Below, piece by piece: positions 16,173-25,511 of a stretch of 64,000 bases of DNA. The position numbers were made by a program, and so were the translations under genes. The first letter of the stretch is position 1, and every line of letters begins with the position of its first letter. This DNA is from Bacteroidetes bacterium UBA7674. Its GTDB lineage: Bacteria; Bacteroidota; Bacteroidia; Chitinophagales; Chitinophagaceae. Under the pieces are notes generated by a model. That model worked only from the letters and a program-made list of their open reading frames with translations, made no database searches and was not told the DNA's origin. Location: the NCBI GenBank assembly GCA_002483105.1, contig DLHG01000010.1:226552-290551 (forward strand), read 5' to 3'.

Positions 16173-18422
16173 TTACCTGTAGATAGAAACCGTATTTACT
16201 GATTCATTCAACCCGCACCTGGTAATGCAGAAATAAATACCTGCCGGTAGTTCGGCTATATCCATCATCACCGCACTCTGCTTACTATCAAATGATCGTG
16301 AAACCACTTTTTGGCCAACAGTATTTACAAGGGTCACATTCACTTCGCTATTCACAGCAAAGCCTGAATTCCATTTTACATACAGTACATTCTTCGCAGG
16401 GTTGGGATATATATCTACTTTATTAGTCAGTGGCAAAGGAGCAGGTTCGCTTGAAGCCAGGTTACTTTGACGGTACATATAAAGTCCGCCGGCCCTTGTA
16501 CCCACTATCATATCCATCATGCCATCACCATCTATGTCCGCTACTGTAGGCGCGGTACGTGTTGCCAACGCGGCTATATTGGAGTGCACCCCATATCCGG
16601 AAGGATATGACACAGTTGTATCTCCATTTTGGAAACCGGTAAATTGGTATAAAGCACCTGTTTCACTACCTGAAATAATATAGTCAACATTGGTATCATC
16701 TATTCTGCCTATAAAAGGTGTAGCATATCCTATCCATGAGGTTAGGGGGTCCACCTTCATCTGGCCCAGTTGCGTGTTTATCTTTTTGAGTTTCAGCTCA
16801 CCTGCTATAGTACTTACATTCTGGTAGTACGCGAAATAGCCAAGCATGGTGCCTATCACAAGATCGGGTTTGCCATCCTGGTCCACATCATATATACAGG
16901 GTGCGGCATCAGAACCTACATCTATTATTACATTGTTTACATCACGTATTCTCCTTACAGGGTTTATCCACTCCGGCTGCACTGCATTTGATGCCGCAGC
17001 ATTTGAGTAAAAAGTCAATGTGCCGTCAAACTCTCCCAGTATCAGGTCGTCCTTACCATCGTTATTTAAATCGCCTGCAGATGGTGCGGCGCCCTTCATC
17101 GCTACAGGTACGGTCATGGTATCCAGTTGCAAAAAATTATACGACTGGAAATCAAATGACGGACTTCCGGGACCGGTAGAAGTATTGGCATAATAAGCCA
17201 AACGGCTGCGCAAAAGGCCTGACTGGTAATAACCGGCAGAGCCCACTATCAGGTCCGGCTTACCGTCCCTGTTGTAGTCATACAGCATCGGGAACGCCGC
17301 AGTGCCCACATCTATCATCTGGCTTACCAGGAAGGAATCGTTCTGAAATGTATAGGTAGGATTATTGGTAGTACCTGTGTTCCTGTAAAACTGGACATTC
17401 TTATAATTGTTGGATGCGCCTGTAGCATGCGGCGTTATCAACAGGTCTTTATTACCATCCTGATCTGCATCCAGGTAGAATGGCGATGGATATTGCGCCA
17501 TAAATATATTCTGCCATATCGTATCCTGGTACACCATGCTATCTACAGGCCACGATTGATCTGCCTTTCCGTTACGAAAGAATTGTACATCTGAATAGGC
17601 GAAATTACCATCCAGCAGATCATAATCATTATCATTATCTGCTTTAAAGATGCAAATCGCGTTATTGCCGTCTTCAGTACTTTGGGCAGAGCGCAGCAAG
17701 CTACTGTTATCACAAGAGTTATCCATTACGTGTGTCCGCGCTACGCCTTGTGATATTTTGCCCCAACACTTATCTCTGAGTTTTATCCTGATACTGTCGG
17801 CAGGAAGAGCATCTTCTACCTGGTAGTTTTTGTAGTAGTAAATATAAGCACCGTTTATATCGTAAGCCAGAAAATCAAGATCGCCATCATCGTCTACATC
17901 TATCACACAAGGCACGTCATTATTCTTTACATAGGTATTGATAGGAGGATTTGTGTTTTGATCATTATCATAGGTAAGGAACCTATAGAAGGTAAAGCAC
18001 AATTCATTACTAGTATTGTAATATCCCCTATAAGCAGCAAAACCATAAGAACTCGCCCTTGAAAACAGGTCGGGTATACTATCATCGTTATAGTCTTCCA
18101 TGCTCAAATAATCGCTGCATGATGGGAAGTTGAAGATATACTTAGGTTCAAACGTATAGTACGGATTTCCTGCTGTTCCTGTATTGATAAAGGTTTTTAT
18201 CTGGCGGGGACTACGCTCATATATTACCATGTCCATTTTGCCATCGTTATTCAGGTCTGCCATTGCCGGCTGAGGCGTTTCGAAACCACCTGCCCATGGT
18301 GCCGACTTTGGTTGACTATTCATCAGCACAGGCACATTCTGGCCATTGTATTCATAAATAATACCCTGAGCCACAGCCTGTGAAGCCATTAATGTAAACA
18401 AGAATGTATAAATGCTTTTCAT
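16173..18422 (-). CDS. FG-GAP/VCBS repeat protein with T9SS sorting domain
   Basis: A 749-residue secreted protein. A signal peptide (MKSIYTFLFTLMASQAVAQ) is followed by at least six FG-GAP/VCBS repeats carrying calcium-binding loops such as DLNNDGKMDMVI, DYNRDGKPDLIV, DVDQDGKPDLVI and DIDGDGMMDMIV, which build a beta-propeller. The last 80 residues are a T9SS type A sorting domain, beginning VDIYPNPAKNVLYVKW. It is most likely a cell-surface adhesion or binding protein. It is monocistronic. Confidence 0.92.
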   Translation of the reverse strand: MKSIYTFLFTLMASQAVAQGIIYEYNGQNVPVLMNSQPKSAPWAGGFETPQPAMADLNNDGKMDMVIYERSPRQIKTFINTGTAGNPYYTFEPKYIFNFPSCSDYLSMEDYNDDSIPDLFSRASSYGFAAYRGYYNTSNELCFTFYRFLTYDNDQNTNPPINTYVKNNDVPCVIDVDDDGDLDFLAYDINGAYIYYYKNYQVEDALPADSIRIKLRDKCWGKISQGVARTHVMDNSCDNSSLLRSAQSTEDGNNAICIFKADNDNDYDLLDGNFAYSDVQFFRNGKADQSWPVDSMVYQDTIWQNIFMAQYPSPFYLDADQDGNKDLLITPHATGASNNYKNVQFYRNTGTTNNPTYTFQNDSFLVSQMIDVGTAAFPMLYDYNRDGKPDLIVGSAGYYQSGLLRSRLAYYANTSTGPGSPSFDFQSYNFLQLDTMTVPVAMKGAAPSAGDLNNDGKDDLILGEFDGTLTFYSNAAASNAVQPEWINPVRRIRDVNNVIIDVGSDAAPCIYDVDQDGKPDLVIGTMLGYFAYYQNVSTIAGELKLKKINTQLGQMKVDPLTSWIGYATPFIGRIDDTNVDYIISGSETGALYQFTGFQNGDTTVSYPSGYGVHSNIAALATRTAPTVADIDGDGMMDMIVGTRAGGLYMYRQSNLASSEPAPLPLTNKVDIYPNPAKNVLYVKWNSGFAVNSEVNVTLVNTVGQKVVSRSFDSKQSAVMMDIAELPAGIYFCITRCGLNESVNTVSIYR

Positions 18423-18539
18423 TAATGTAAATATAACGAAATATTGCCGCTATCAGTGGCTTTAACTTTCAGTTACTAGTCATACTTTCCTTCCTGAAAC
18501 AAAGACTATATTTGAGCTGTTACACGCGATCAAAAACAG

Positions 18540-20219
18540 ATGCTTAGCCACACAGAAAAACAGAGCGATCCAAATAAAATAAGGCTTATCTTTTATTTGC
18601 TATGGCTTAGCTGCAGCGTGATACAAGCGGCCTTCTCCAACCTTATACCTGATGAAACACTTTATTGGAAATATTCGCAACAACTCGCCTGGGGCTATTT
18701 TGAACATGCTCCCGGTATAGCGCTGTTCATCAAAGCGGGCAATTCGCTGTTTCATAATGAACTTGGCGTGCGCCTCTCCTCTATTCTGTTCATGTGCGGC
18801 GCTATCTATTTTATAGAGCAGATAATACAACCACGCAGGTTGGCACTTTTCTATATGTCGGTAGCTTCAATAGCCATCTTACATATACTTGCCATTCTTG
18901 CTGTGCCCGATGCACCATTATTCTTTTTTACCGCAAGTTTTCTCCTGCTCTACAAAAAATATTTGATGACGGATAAATGGTACCTGGCAGTATTGCTTTC
19001 TGTAAATACTACCCTTCTGCTCCTTAGCAAGTATCATGGTATCCTCATCATTTTCTTCGCAATCATTTCGAACCTGCAACTATTGCGTCGCCGTTCATTC
19101 TGGTTTATGGTGTTATTGTCGTTCGTATTGTTCCTGCCACATATCATATGGCAGTTCCGCAATGGCTTTCCTACTATCGTTTTTAATCTCTTTGAACGCG
19201 ATGCTCACTATGTACATGACTTTACCTCTGTTCTCAACTACCTGGGTTCAGTACCGGCCATATTCCTGCCTTTCACAGGAGTCATTTTCCTATACTACGC
19301 CCTGCGATATAGAGTTGCCACTAGTTTTGAACGTACCTTAAAATTCATCCTAACAGGCACGCTTGTATTTTTCTTTTTCATGTCACTCAGGGGCCGTATA
19401 GAAGCCAACTGGATACTGTGTACCATTGTTCCCGTTCTTTATATGGGCTACCATACGGTGATCGAAAAATCATGGGGGCCGAAGCTGATACGCGTATCAT
19501 TTACCATTACCATTATACTGGTTCTTGTCGCACGTACGATACTTATTGATGGCCTTTGGAAAATAAACCTCGACACTACCAAGTGGAAACAATGGGCTAA
19601 AGAAATACAGCAACAGGCTGATGGCCGGCCTGTTGCCTTTATAAATTCTTATCAGAAAGCAGGCGAGTATGAATTCTATACCGGGGAAAGATCTTTCTCC
19701 CTGAATAATGTTATGGGCAGAAAAGACCAATATAACTTATGGAATGATGAGGATAAATACCAAGGCAAGGACGTAATGGTGGTTACCAACTATTATCATC
19801 CCACCTTTAGTAGCATCGCTACTGCTAAAGGCGATGTGCACTTTATGCTTATCAGCAATTTTCGTTCATCAAGCAATATAGAAATAGAGCCTGCGGTAAA
19901 AGAATTGACAACTAACAGGGGAGATAGTATCAGTATCAAGTTTACCGCTAAAGTAAGAGAAGGGCCGCATGTAGATGTAGAAGCGAATGAAGCATATCCC
20001 ATGCATATCAGTTACGAGCTTTTTAAAGACAATCAACTCTACTCCCATTTCATTACTGACTTAAAGCTGGATAATTCCAGCCTCGATAACAAAGGTCCAC
20101 TTAGCCTCCGTATTAAAAGTCCTGCTGAAAAGGGTGATTTTAAGCTATTTATCTCAGTATCAGCAGGTTGGCTACCTGCGTCCATTACAGGCGGTAAGGT
20201 TATTCTGCACAATAAATAA
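18540..20219 (+). CDS. GT39-like (ArnT/PMT) membrane glycosyltransferase
   Basis: A 559-residue integral membrane protein with about ten TM segments in the first 340 residues and a soluble C-terminal domain. The first outer loop has Asp38-Glu39 in IPDETLYW and a later YFEHAPG block (53-59), the pattern of GT39/ArnT-type enzymes that move sugars from polyprenyl-phosphate carriers. Acceptor and sugar are unknown. The adjacent genes give no pathway context. The ATG at 18540 is followed by a short polar segment before TM1. Confidence 0.88.
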   Translation: MLSHTEKQSDPNKIRLIFYLLWLSCSVIQAAFSNLIPDETLYWKYSQQLAWGYFEHAPGIALFIKAGNSLFHNELGVRLSSILFMCGAIYFIEQIIQPRRLALFYMSVASIAILHILAILAVPDAPLFFFTASFLLLYKKYLMTDKWYLAVLLSVNTTLLLLSKYHGILIIFFAIISNLQLLRRRSFWFMVLLSFVLFLPHIIWQFRNGFPTIVFNLFERDAHYVHDFTSVLNYLGSVPAIFLPFTGVIFLYYALRYRVATSFERTLKFILTGTLVFFFFMSLRGRIEANWILCTIVPVLYMGYHTVIEKSWGPKLIRVSFTITIILVLVARTILIDGLWKINLDTTKWKQWAKEIQQQADGRPVAFINSYQKAGEYEFYTGERSFSLNNVMGRKDQYNLWNDEDKYQGKDVMVVTNYYHPTFSSIATAKGDVHFMLISNFRSSSNIEIEPAVKELTTNRGDSISIKFTAKVREGPHVDVEANEAYPMHISYELFKDNQLYSHFITDLKLDNSSLDNKGPLSLRIKSPAEKGDFKLFISVSAGWLPASITGGKVILHNK

Positions 20220-20253
20220 GCTCATAAAAGATTGAAAAAAACGTGACATCTTC

Positions 20254-20284
20254 TTGACAAACACCTATTTTCTTAATATCTTTA
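20254..20284 (+). promoter_or_regulatory. Candidate promoter for the 77-residue protein gene
   Basis: TTG at 20254-20256 and TATCTTTA at 20277-20284 are spaced by 20 bp, close to the Bacteroidota -33/-7 layout. The ATG follows 18 bp later. Confidence 0.45.
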
Positions 20285-20302
20285 AGAAAACATCAGGAAT
20301 TT

Positions 20303-20536
20303 ATGTTTCACATTATCAATGTAGACGGTACAGATTACGAGTATTCGTATGATGAAGGCAGTGAGTGGGTAAAGATCGTTACCCCATGGGTGGTGTCTGT
20401 TAACCTTAAGGATAAAATAAATATCAAATTTTATCTGGGTGGTGATGAAGGCAAAGATGTCATTCAGAAATTGAATGATGACCTTCCTTTGTTTGTTGAC
20501 CAGGTATTAGTCAAGCACCAGGTAAGCATCGCCTAA
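20303..20536 (+). CDS. Conserved hypothetical protein, 77 residues
   Basis: A small acidic cytoplasmic protein with alternating beta strands (FHIINVDGTDYEYSYDEG, WVKIVTPWVVSVNLKDKI) and a C-terminal helix. I do not recognise the family. It has its own likely promoter and a short hairpin downstream. Confidence 0.65.
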   Translation: MFHIINVDGTDYEYSYDEGSEWVKIVTPWVVSVNLKDKINIKFYLGGDEGKDVIQKLNDDLPLFVDQVLVKHQVSIA

Positions 20537-20561
20537 CCACTAAATTATTGCACCATGAAAA

Positions 20562-20584
20562 AAGAGTACAGCATCTGTACTCTT
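20562..20584 (+). terminator. Hairpin between convergent genes
   Basis: A 10-bp perfect stem AAGAGTACAG/CTGTACTCTT with a CAT loop is followed within seven bases by a T run on the plus strand. It lies between the 77-residue protein gene and lipA. Confidence 0.6.
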
Positions 20585-20609
20585 AAAGATATTTTTGTCC
20601 TCTACTTTT

Positions 20610-21539
20610 TTATCCTTCTTTTTCAGCCTTCCATTTGTTTCGGCCTTCATTAGGTATTACATGTCGCTCACTGTGATAGGAAGAGCGCACTAATGGCCCG
20701 CTTTCCACATAATCTAGTCCCATCTTATATCCTTCTTCACGGAAGAAAGCAAATTCGTCGGGGTGTACGAAACGTACTACCTGCAAGTGTTTCTGCGTAG
20801 GTTGCAGATACTGTCCAAGTGTTACTACATCGCAACCATTGTCAGCAAGATCACGCAGGCTTTGCAATACTTCCTCCTTCTCTTCACCCAGGCCCAGCAT
20901 GATACCGCTCTTGGTACGCATACCACCATCTTTTAAACGACGGATGACCTCAAGGCTACGATGGTATTTTGCCTGTATGCGCACCTTGCGCGTCAGGCGT
21001 TCTACTGTTTCCAGGTTATGAGACACTACTTCAGGAGCAGCTTCTATAATGCGCTCCAGGTTCTCCCACTGCCCCCTGAAATCAGGTATCAGTGTTTCCA
21101 ATGTTGTATCAGGATTTAAAGCCCTTACAGCCTTAATCGTATTTGACCATATTATAGATCCTCCATCTTTCAACTCATCACGGTCAACCGACGTGATGAC
21201 CGCATGCTTTACACTCATCAGGTGGATAGCTTCCGCCACACGCTGGGGTTCATCCCAGTCTACAGGCTCCGGCCGACCGGTAGCCACAGCACAGAATCCG
21301 CAGGAACGGGTACATATATTACCCAATATCATAAACGTTGCTGTACCTTCTCCCCAACACTCGCCCATATTCGGGCAATTGCCGCTTTCGCAAATAGTAT
21401 GAAGCTTATGGGTATCAACCAGGCCGCGAACATGGCGATAACCCTCGCCTGTAGGCAGTTTTACCCTAAGCCAGTTTGGCTTTTTAACACGGGTTTCAGC
21501 ACCAAGATCAACGGAATTAATTATCGGCAATTCTTGCAT
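20610..21539 (-). CDS. lipA: Lipoyl synthase
   Basis: This radical SAM enzyme inserts two sulfurs into octanoyl groups on lipoyl-dependent proteins. All signatures are present in 309 residues: the auxiliary-cluster cysteines Cys50, Cys55 and Cys61 in CESGNCPNMGEC, the SAM-cluster cysteines Cys76, Cys80 and Cys83 in CTRSCGFC, and a C-terminal RSSY segment (VRSSYHSERH) whose Ser ligates the auxiliary cluster. The start at 21539 fits the family. The gene follows the 278-residue membrane-protein gene by 18 bp and may be cotranscribed with it. No lipB is in the window. Confidence 0.98.
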   Translation of the reverse strand: MQELPIINSVDLGAETRVKKPNWLRVKLPTGEGYRHVRGLVDTHKLHTICESGNCPNMGECWGEGTATFMILGNICTRSCGFCAVATGRPEPVDWDEPQRVAEAIHLMSVKHAVITSVDRDELKDGGSIIWSNTIKAVRALNPDTTLETLIPDFRGQWENLERIIEAAPEVVSHNLETVERLTRKVRIQAKYHRSLEVIRRLKDGGMRTKSGIMLGLGEEKEEVLQSLRDLADNGCDVVTLGQYLQPTQKHLQVVRFVHPDEFAFFREEGYKMGLDYVESGPLVRSSYHSERHVIPNEGRNKWKAEKEG

Positions 21540-21557
21540 AAGAAGCGCAAATTACAC

Positions 21558-22394
21558 TCATTCCCAGCGTCTGCCAAATTGGAACGAGAGATATAGATTT
21601 ACAAAATATGGAGTGGCCTTTTGGTTGACCATCAGTTCTATCTTTTTAGTGTACAGCTCGGCTGCAATACCGGTTTCTATAGCCAGTTTCGACTTCTTGC
21701 GTTCACGCGCGGCAAAATCGAAATGGAGACCGGTGCGGAACTGCAAACCGGGGATATACTTCATCTCCCCGATGCCCTTTAATACACCTGAAGAGCCAAC
21801 TATATTATAACCAGATAGGAACTCATCTTTACTGGCATCAGAATACTTTATTTCTTCTCCACTGGAAACGTTGAGGTAATAAGGCTTCAGCATACCCAGG
21901 GACAATCCACCATTGTATATCCAGTGGATAGAAACAGTACCGGGATCAGGCTTACCGGCTATCATTCTGCGGTTACCATAGCCGATCTTGAATGTGTAGA
22001 AATTATTGACCTTGCCGAAAATGTAGCTCTTAGGCGATTCCGCGCCACCACCGGGATTGGTTGTCCGGGTCTCTTTAGCGTGTTTCTTTTCAGAGAACTC
22101 TATCTGGGCATAACGAAGGTTGTAGAAGAAATCACTTTCACGTGCTTCGCTCTTCACTACGCCCCTTTCCAGGAATAAGCTCCAGCCATCAGTGTTCAGG
22201 CGGATACCACCACTTAATTCCTTACTAATTGGCTTTGGACGGACTATCTTTGGCTTTGCAACGTATGCAGACTTCGCTTTTTTAGAAGAATCAACCGGGG
22301 CTGAAGAATTAATAATTGTCTGTGCATAGCCGTGCGAACTGCCTATGAGCAGGAACGACAGTGAAAACAAACCCGTTTTAAAACAATTATTCAT
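21558..22394 (-). CDS. Putative outer-membrane beta-barrel protein
   Basis: A 278-residue exported protein of a type common in Bacteroidota. After a signal peptide (to about SSHGYAQ, residue 25) and a Lys/Pro linker come alternating amphipathic strands with aromatic ends (GIRLNTDGWSLFLERG, FYTFKIGYGNRRM, GLQFRTGLHFDFAA), ending in a strand finishing FQFGRRWE. This looks like an outer-membrane barrel, but no named family can be assigned. It lies upstream of lipA on the same strand. Confidence 0.65.
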   Translation of the reverse strand: MNNCFKTGLFSLSFLLIGSSHGYAQTIINSSAPVDSSKKAKSAYVAKPKIVRPKPISKELSGGIRLNTDGWSLFLERGVVKSEARESDFFYNLRYAQIEFSEKKHAKETRTTNPGGGAESPKSYIFGKVNNFYTFKIGYGNRRMIAGKPDPGTVSIHWIYNGGLSLGMLKPYYLNVSSGEEIKYSDASKDEFLSGYNIVGSSGVLKGIGEMKYIPGLQFRTGLHFDFAARERKKSKLAIETGIAAELYTKKIELMVNQKATPYFVNLYLSFQFGRRWE

Positions 22395-22464
22395 TCTATC
22401 TTCAAATTACGACATTCTGATTAAAAAATCGAAAACATATAAAAATTAACACAAAATACGTACC

Positions 22465-22872
22465 ATGTTATCTAAAGTCACTTATCTCGGGGAATTACGG
22501 ACAGCCGCTACCCACTTGCGTTCCGGCACTATTATAGAAACTGATGCCCCCATAGACAACCAGGGTCGTGGGGAACGATTTTCCCCTTCGGATATGGTGG
22601 CCACAGCCCTGGCATCCTGCATGCTCACTATTATGGGGATTGCCGCCAGGACTCACGAAATAGACATAACAGGCACCAACTGCGATGTAGAGAAAATAAT
22701 GGCTGCTGACCCGAGGCGTATTGGTGAGGTAAAGATCAATTTCAACTTCCCATCAGAGCACGTTTATGACGATAAGCAGAAAAAGATACTGGAGCACGCT
22801 GCCATGACCTGCCCGGTGATAGAAAGCCTGCATCCCGACCTTAAGAAAACAGTATCATTCCTGTGGAACTGA
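22465..22872 (+). CDS. OsmC family protein
   Basis: A 135-residue OsmC/Ohr-type protein. The two conserved cysteines are Cys52 (LASCMLTIM) and Cys116 (AAMTCPV), and the family Arg/Glu block is present in RGERFSPSDMVATALA. Such proteins reduce organic hydroperoxides in the cytosol with dihydrolipoyl reductants, so the nearby lipA may be relevant. The gene converges on DUF2851 with an 18-bp overlap of the coding ends. Confidence 0.93.
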   Translation: MLSKVTYLGELRTAATHLRSGTIIETDAPIDNQGRGERFSPSDMVATALASCMLTIMGIAARTHEIDITGTNCDVEKIMAADPRRIGEVKINFNFPSEHVYDDKQKKILEHAAMTCPVIESLHPDLKKTVSFLWN

Positions 22873-24126
22873 TTTGATAATGCTGAGCCCGATAGCGCAG
22901 TTGAGACAATTGCGCGGCGTGCAATAATTATTGTACAACTGTATCAGCGATTGCGATTGGGCGGCACTGCTTGCCTCCCAGCCGCTTTCCTGCCAGGTGT
23001 TGAGTATATTGTTCTTCTCGGCAGGCAGCGATTCCAACAAACGTAGCGCCTGTTCTTTCTGCGCTATTGATCCGTGCCGTTGCGCATAGAGAAATTGTAT
23101 AGGCGCAATGGTATTGACAATGATATTCTGCACCGATGACCTGCCCATATGCTTAGGTGCATAAACAGATACTTCATCGAAACGAAAATGATCATCCCAG
23201 TATTCGCTGGCTATCACTTCTACCATCGGGGTTAATTCTTTTACTGAATAAACCTCTATCACCTGCGAGAACAAATGCACGGACTTGTGTATCAGCGCAG
23301 CGAATTGTGCTAAGCGGACTGTCGGAAAATTAGGCGGGCGCATACGCATGAACTTCCACAGATGAACGGGAATAGGCTTCAACTTGTATTTCTTGCTGAG
23401 GTAGCTATACTCTTCCTTTAACTTGTTGGGGTACTTCTCTTCAAAATCTCCTTCCAACATTCCTGCCTGCCCGAAAAGCAAGGCCTCTACCTGGAATAGA
23501 TTTTCGCGGTGCTTTGCCAGTATATTGATATCCAGTGATTGCGCCAGCATGAGAAAGGATGTAGTATTCACCTTAAAGCCGAAATTGGCTGCCATTCGCC
23601 AGTAGAGTAAATTCTGCCAATCATCTACTTCCTTCTTTTGCAAAGCTTTCCATTCTTCCAGCTTCTGCTCCCAACGTTCAGCGAGCAAGCGTGTCAGCCA
23701 GGTTTCTTTTGTAATGTCCTTAACAGCCCCGAGCATACCGGAACAAGGTAATGAGTGCTTTGCATTAACGAGTGAAGTATATTTGGCTTCTATGTGCTTG
23801 GGTATATGCGTGGCTATTTCCAGCAGTGGGATATTATTGAAAGTAGGAACATCATTGTGATAGACCACATGAAGTATGAGATTCTTATACGCATCATCAT
23901 TCTGATGGTCGTGCTTCAGCCAATCGCTGCTGTTGACATGCAGTTCTATATTGCCCGCAAGTTTGGTTTCGCCTATTTTTATTCTTGCATCGAGAAAATC
24001 GGGGCCGGCATTAGTATTATGCTGACCGGGATGAATGATGGTCACAGGTTCTCCTTCTGCTGTTTCTAATGCAGCAGGATTATACAAACTGTATTTCCAG
24101 ATGAATTGCAGGAGTGCTTCATTCAT
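22855..24126 (-). CDS. DUF2851 family protein
   Basis: A 423-residue cytoplasmic protein of the DUF2851 family, found almost only in Bacteroidota and of unknown function. Landmarks are the N-terminal EALLQFIWKYSLYN, HPGQHNTNAGPDFLDARI, and the C-terminal NYCTPRNCLNCAIG segment with three Cys, which could bind a metal. Its start codon lies inside a 17-bp perfect inverted repeat (24125-24164), so translation may be controlled by RNA structure. pyrF lies 84 bp upstream on the same strand. Confidence 0.9.
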   Translation of the reverse strand: MNEALLQFIWKYSLYNPAALETAEGEPVTIIHPGQHNTNAGPDFLDARIKIGETKLAGNIELHVNSSDWLKHDHQNDDAYKNLILHVVYHNDVPTFNNIPLLEIATHIPKHIEAKYTSLVNAKHSLPCSGMLGAVKDITKETWLTRLLAERWEQKLEEWKALQKKEVDDWQNLLYWRMAANFGFKVNTTSFLMLAQSLDINILAKHRENLFQVEALLFGQAGMLEGDFEEKYPNKLKEEYSYLSKKYKLKPIPVHLWKFMRMRPPNFPTVRLAQFAALIHKSVHLFSQVIEVYSVKELTPMVEVIASEYWDDHFRFDEVSVYAPKHMGRSSVQNIIVNTIAPIQFLYAQRHGSIAQKEQALRLLESLPAEKNNILNTWQESGWEASSAAQSQSLIQLYNNYCTPRNCLNCAIGLSIIKSVPQE

Positions 24127-24164
24127 GACCCAAAATAAAAGCGTACACTTTTATTTTGGGTCAT
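24125..24164 (-). promoter_or_regulatory. 17-bp perfect inverted repeat covering the DUF2851 start codon
   Basis: ATGACCCAAAATAAAAG (24125-24141) pairs completely with 24148-24164 around a 6-nt loop. In the minus-strand RNA the 3' arm ends in the first two bases of the DUF2851 AUG. A T run does not follow, so it is not a typical terminator of pyrF. Confidence 0.65.
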
Positions 24165-24210
24165 TTTGTGGATATGTTGTGGAGGGAAACTCTAAAACGT
24201 AAAGGTATTG

Positions 24211-25011
24211 CTATAAATACTCCGCCATTTGCTGCTGGTATGCCTTTGCTGCCTTATGAGCTGCTTCCGCGAAGTCCTCGCCTGTAGATGCATATATCAC
24301 CGCACGCGAAACATTGATGAGGATACCACCGTCTTTATTGAGTGTGTTCTCACAAACGGTTGGCACATCACCACCCTGAGCGCCTACACCGGGAATAAGG
24401 AAGAAATGCTCCGGAAGCATCTCACGAACGTGCTTCAGTTGCTCCTTGCGGGTAGCACCTATCACAAACATGAGGTTCTCAGGAGTGCCCCAGGTGGAGA
24501 CGGTCTTTAATACCTTCTCGTACAGCAACTCGTCGCCGCATTGTTGCAACTCAAAGTCCGCACTACCTGCATTGGAAGTAAGACCAAGCACGATAGCCCA
24601 TTTATTCTCAAATTGAAGGAACGGCGATACACTGTCCTTACCCATATACGGCGCAACTGTTACACTATCGAACGGATAAGTATGAAAGAAGGTCTTGGCG
24701 TATTGCTCTGATGTGTTGCCTATGTCACCACGCTTGGCATCGGCGATGGTAAAAATGTCTTTAGGAATGTATTCCAGGGTTTGCTGCATGGTTCTCCAGC
24801 CATCAATACCCTGTGCCTCATAGAAAGCTGTATTGATCTTGTAGCAAACCGTAAAATCCTTAGTCGCATCAATGATCGCTTTATTAAACGCCAATGCGGG
24901 ATCGGGTTCACTCAATAAATGCTTCGGTATCTTTTCCAGGTCTGTATCAAGGCCAACACAAAGCACGGATTTTTTCTTGCGAATGATGGATACTAATTCG
25001 TTACGGTTCAT
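24211..25011 (-). CDS. pyrF: Orotidine 5'-phosphate decarboxylase
   Basis: This enzyme catalyses the last step of UMP synthesis, decarboxylating OMP. The 266-residue protein is the longer type 2 form. The catalytic DAKRGDIGNT motif is intact at residues 91-100 (Asp91, Lys93, Asp96), and the C-terminal phosphate-binding region has PGVGAQGG. The N-terminal CVGLDTDLEKIP block is also typical. It stands apart from other pyrimidine genes, upstream of DUF2851. Confidence 0.96.
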   Translation of the reverse strand: MNRNELVSIIRKKKSVLCVGLDTDLEKIPKHLLSEPDPALAFNKAIIDATKDFTVCYKINTAFYEAQGIDGWRTMQQTLEYIPKDIFTIADAKRGDIGNTSEQYAKTFFHTYPFDSVTVAPYMGKDSVSPFLQFENKWAIVLGLTSNAGSADFELQQCGDELLYEKVLKTVSTWGTPENLMFVIGATRKEQLKHVREMLPEHFFLIPGVGAQGGDVPTVCENTLNKDGGILINVSRAVIYASTGEDFAEAAHKAAKAYQQQMAEYL

Positions 25012-25070
25012 TACTTAGATATTCTATTAAGCTTTATCAATTAACCAGCTGTAGTTCTAACTCTCAACAA

Positions 25071-25113
25071 ACCACCCCGGCCTTCGGCCACCCCTCCTTG
25101 AAGGAAGGAGGGG
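25071..25113. repeat. Dispersed intergenic hairpin repeat
   Basis: CCCCTCCTT/AAGGAGGGG (25091-25099 with 25105-25113) follows a smaller GGCC-TTC-GGCC hairpin. A sequence of the same style lies at 41187-41258, consistent with a dispersed palindromic repeat. Confidence 0.5.
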
Positions 25114-25140
25114 AGCTTTTGAAATATTTGCGAAGATAAT

Positions 25141-25437
25141 CTATTGCTTGTATTTGCCTATTTTGTCGTCTATAGCCACGGCCATCAGGCTACTCTGGAG
25201 CTTCATGTTCATGATAAGGGAAGTTGCACCTGCTGCATAGCAAACATCGTGGATATCACGGACCAGCTTCATTACAGCATCATACTCGCCTTCAACCACC
25301 GTTTCAAAAGGGCAAACGACGAATTTCAGTCCGCTCTGCTGGATGCACTCAATGGCCCTGTCTATAATGCGGATGCCTTCGGGCTGTTCTTTATATAATG
25401 GTAGTACTTGTATGGCGAGGTTGACTATGTTGTTCAT
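25141..25437 (-). CDS. MTH1187/YkoF-type thiamine-binding protein
   Basis: A 98-residue protein of the MTH1187 (DUF77) family, recognised by its ferredoxin-like fold pattern: NLAIQVLPL near the start, a central FVVCPFETVVEGEYDAVM and a C-terminal KLQSSLMAVAIDDK. The family binds thiamine-like ligands or regulates metabolism, and its exact role is unclear. It sits alone, 67 bp downstream of the alpha/beta hydrolase gene. Confidence 0.82.
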   Translation of the reverse strand: MNNIVNLAIQVLPLYKEQPEGIRIIDRAIECIQQSGLKFVVCPFETVVEGEYDAVMKLVRDIHDVCYAAGATSLIMNMKLQSSLMAVAIDDKIGKYKQ

Positions 25438-25511
25438 GACTGTGATTCTTTGAGCAAAGGTAAGTTCACGGGAACATTCACGGTCACATAATTATTGACG
25501 TAACATAAAAC

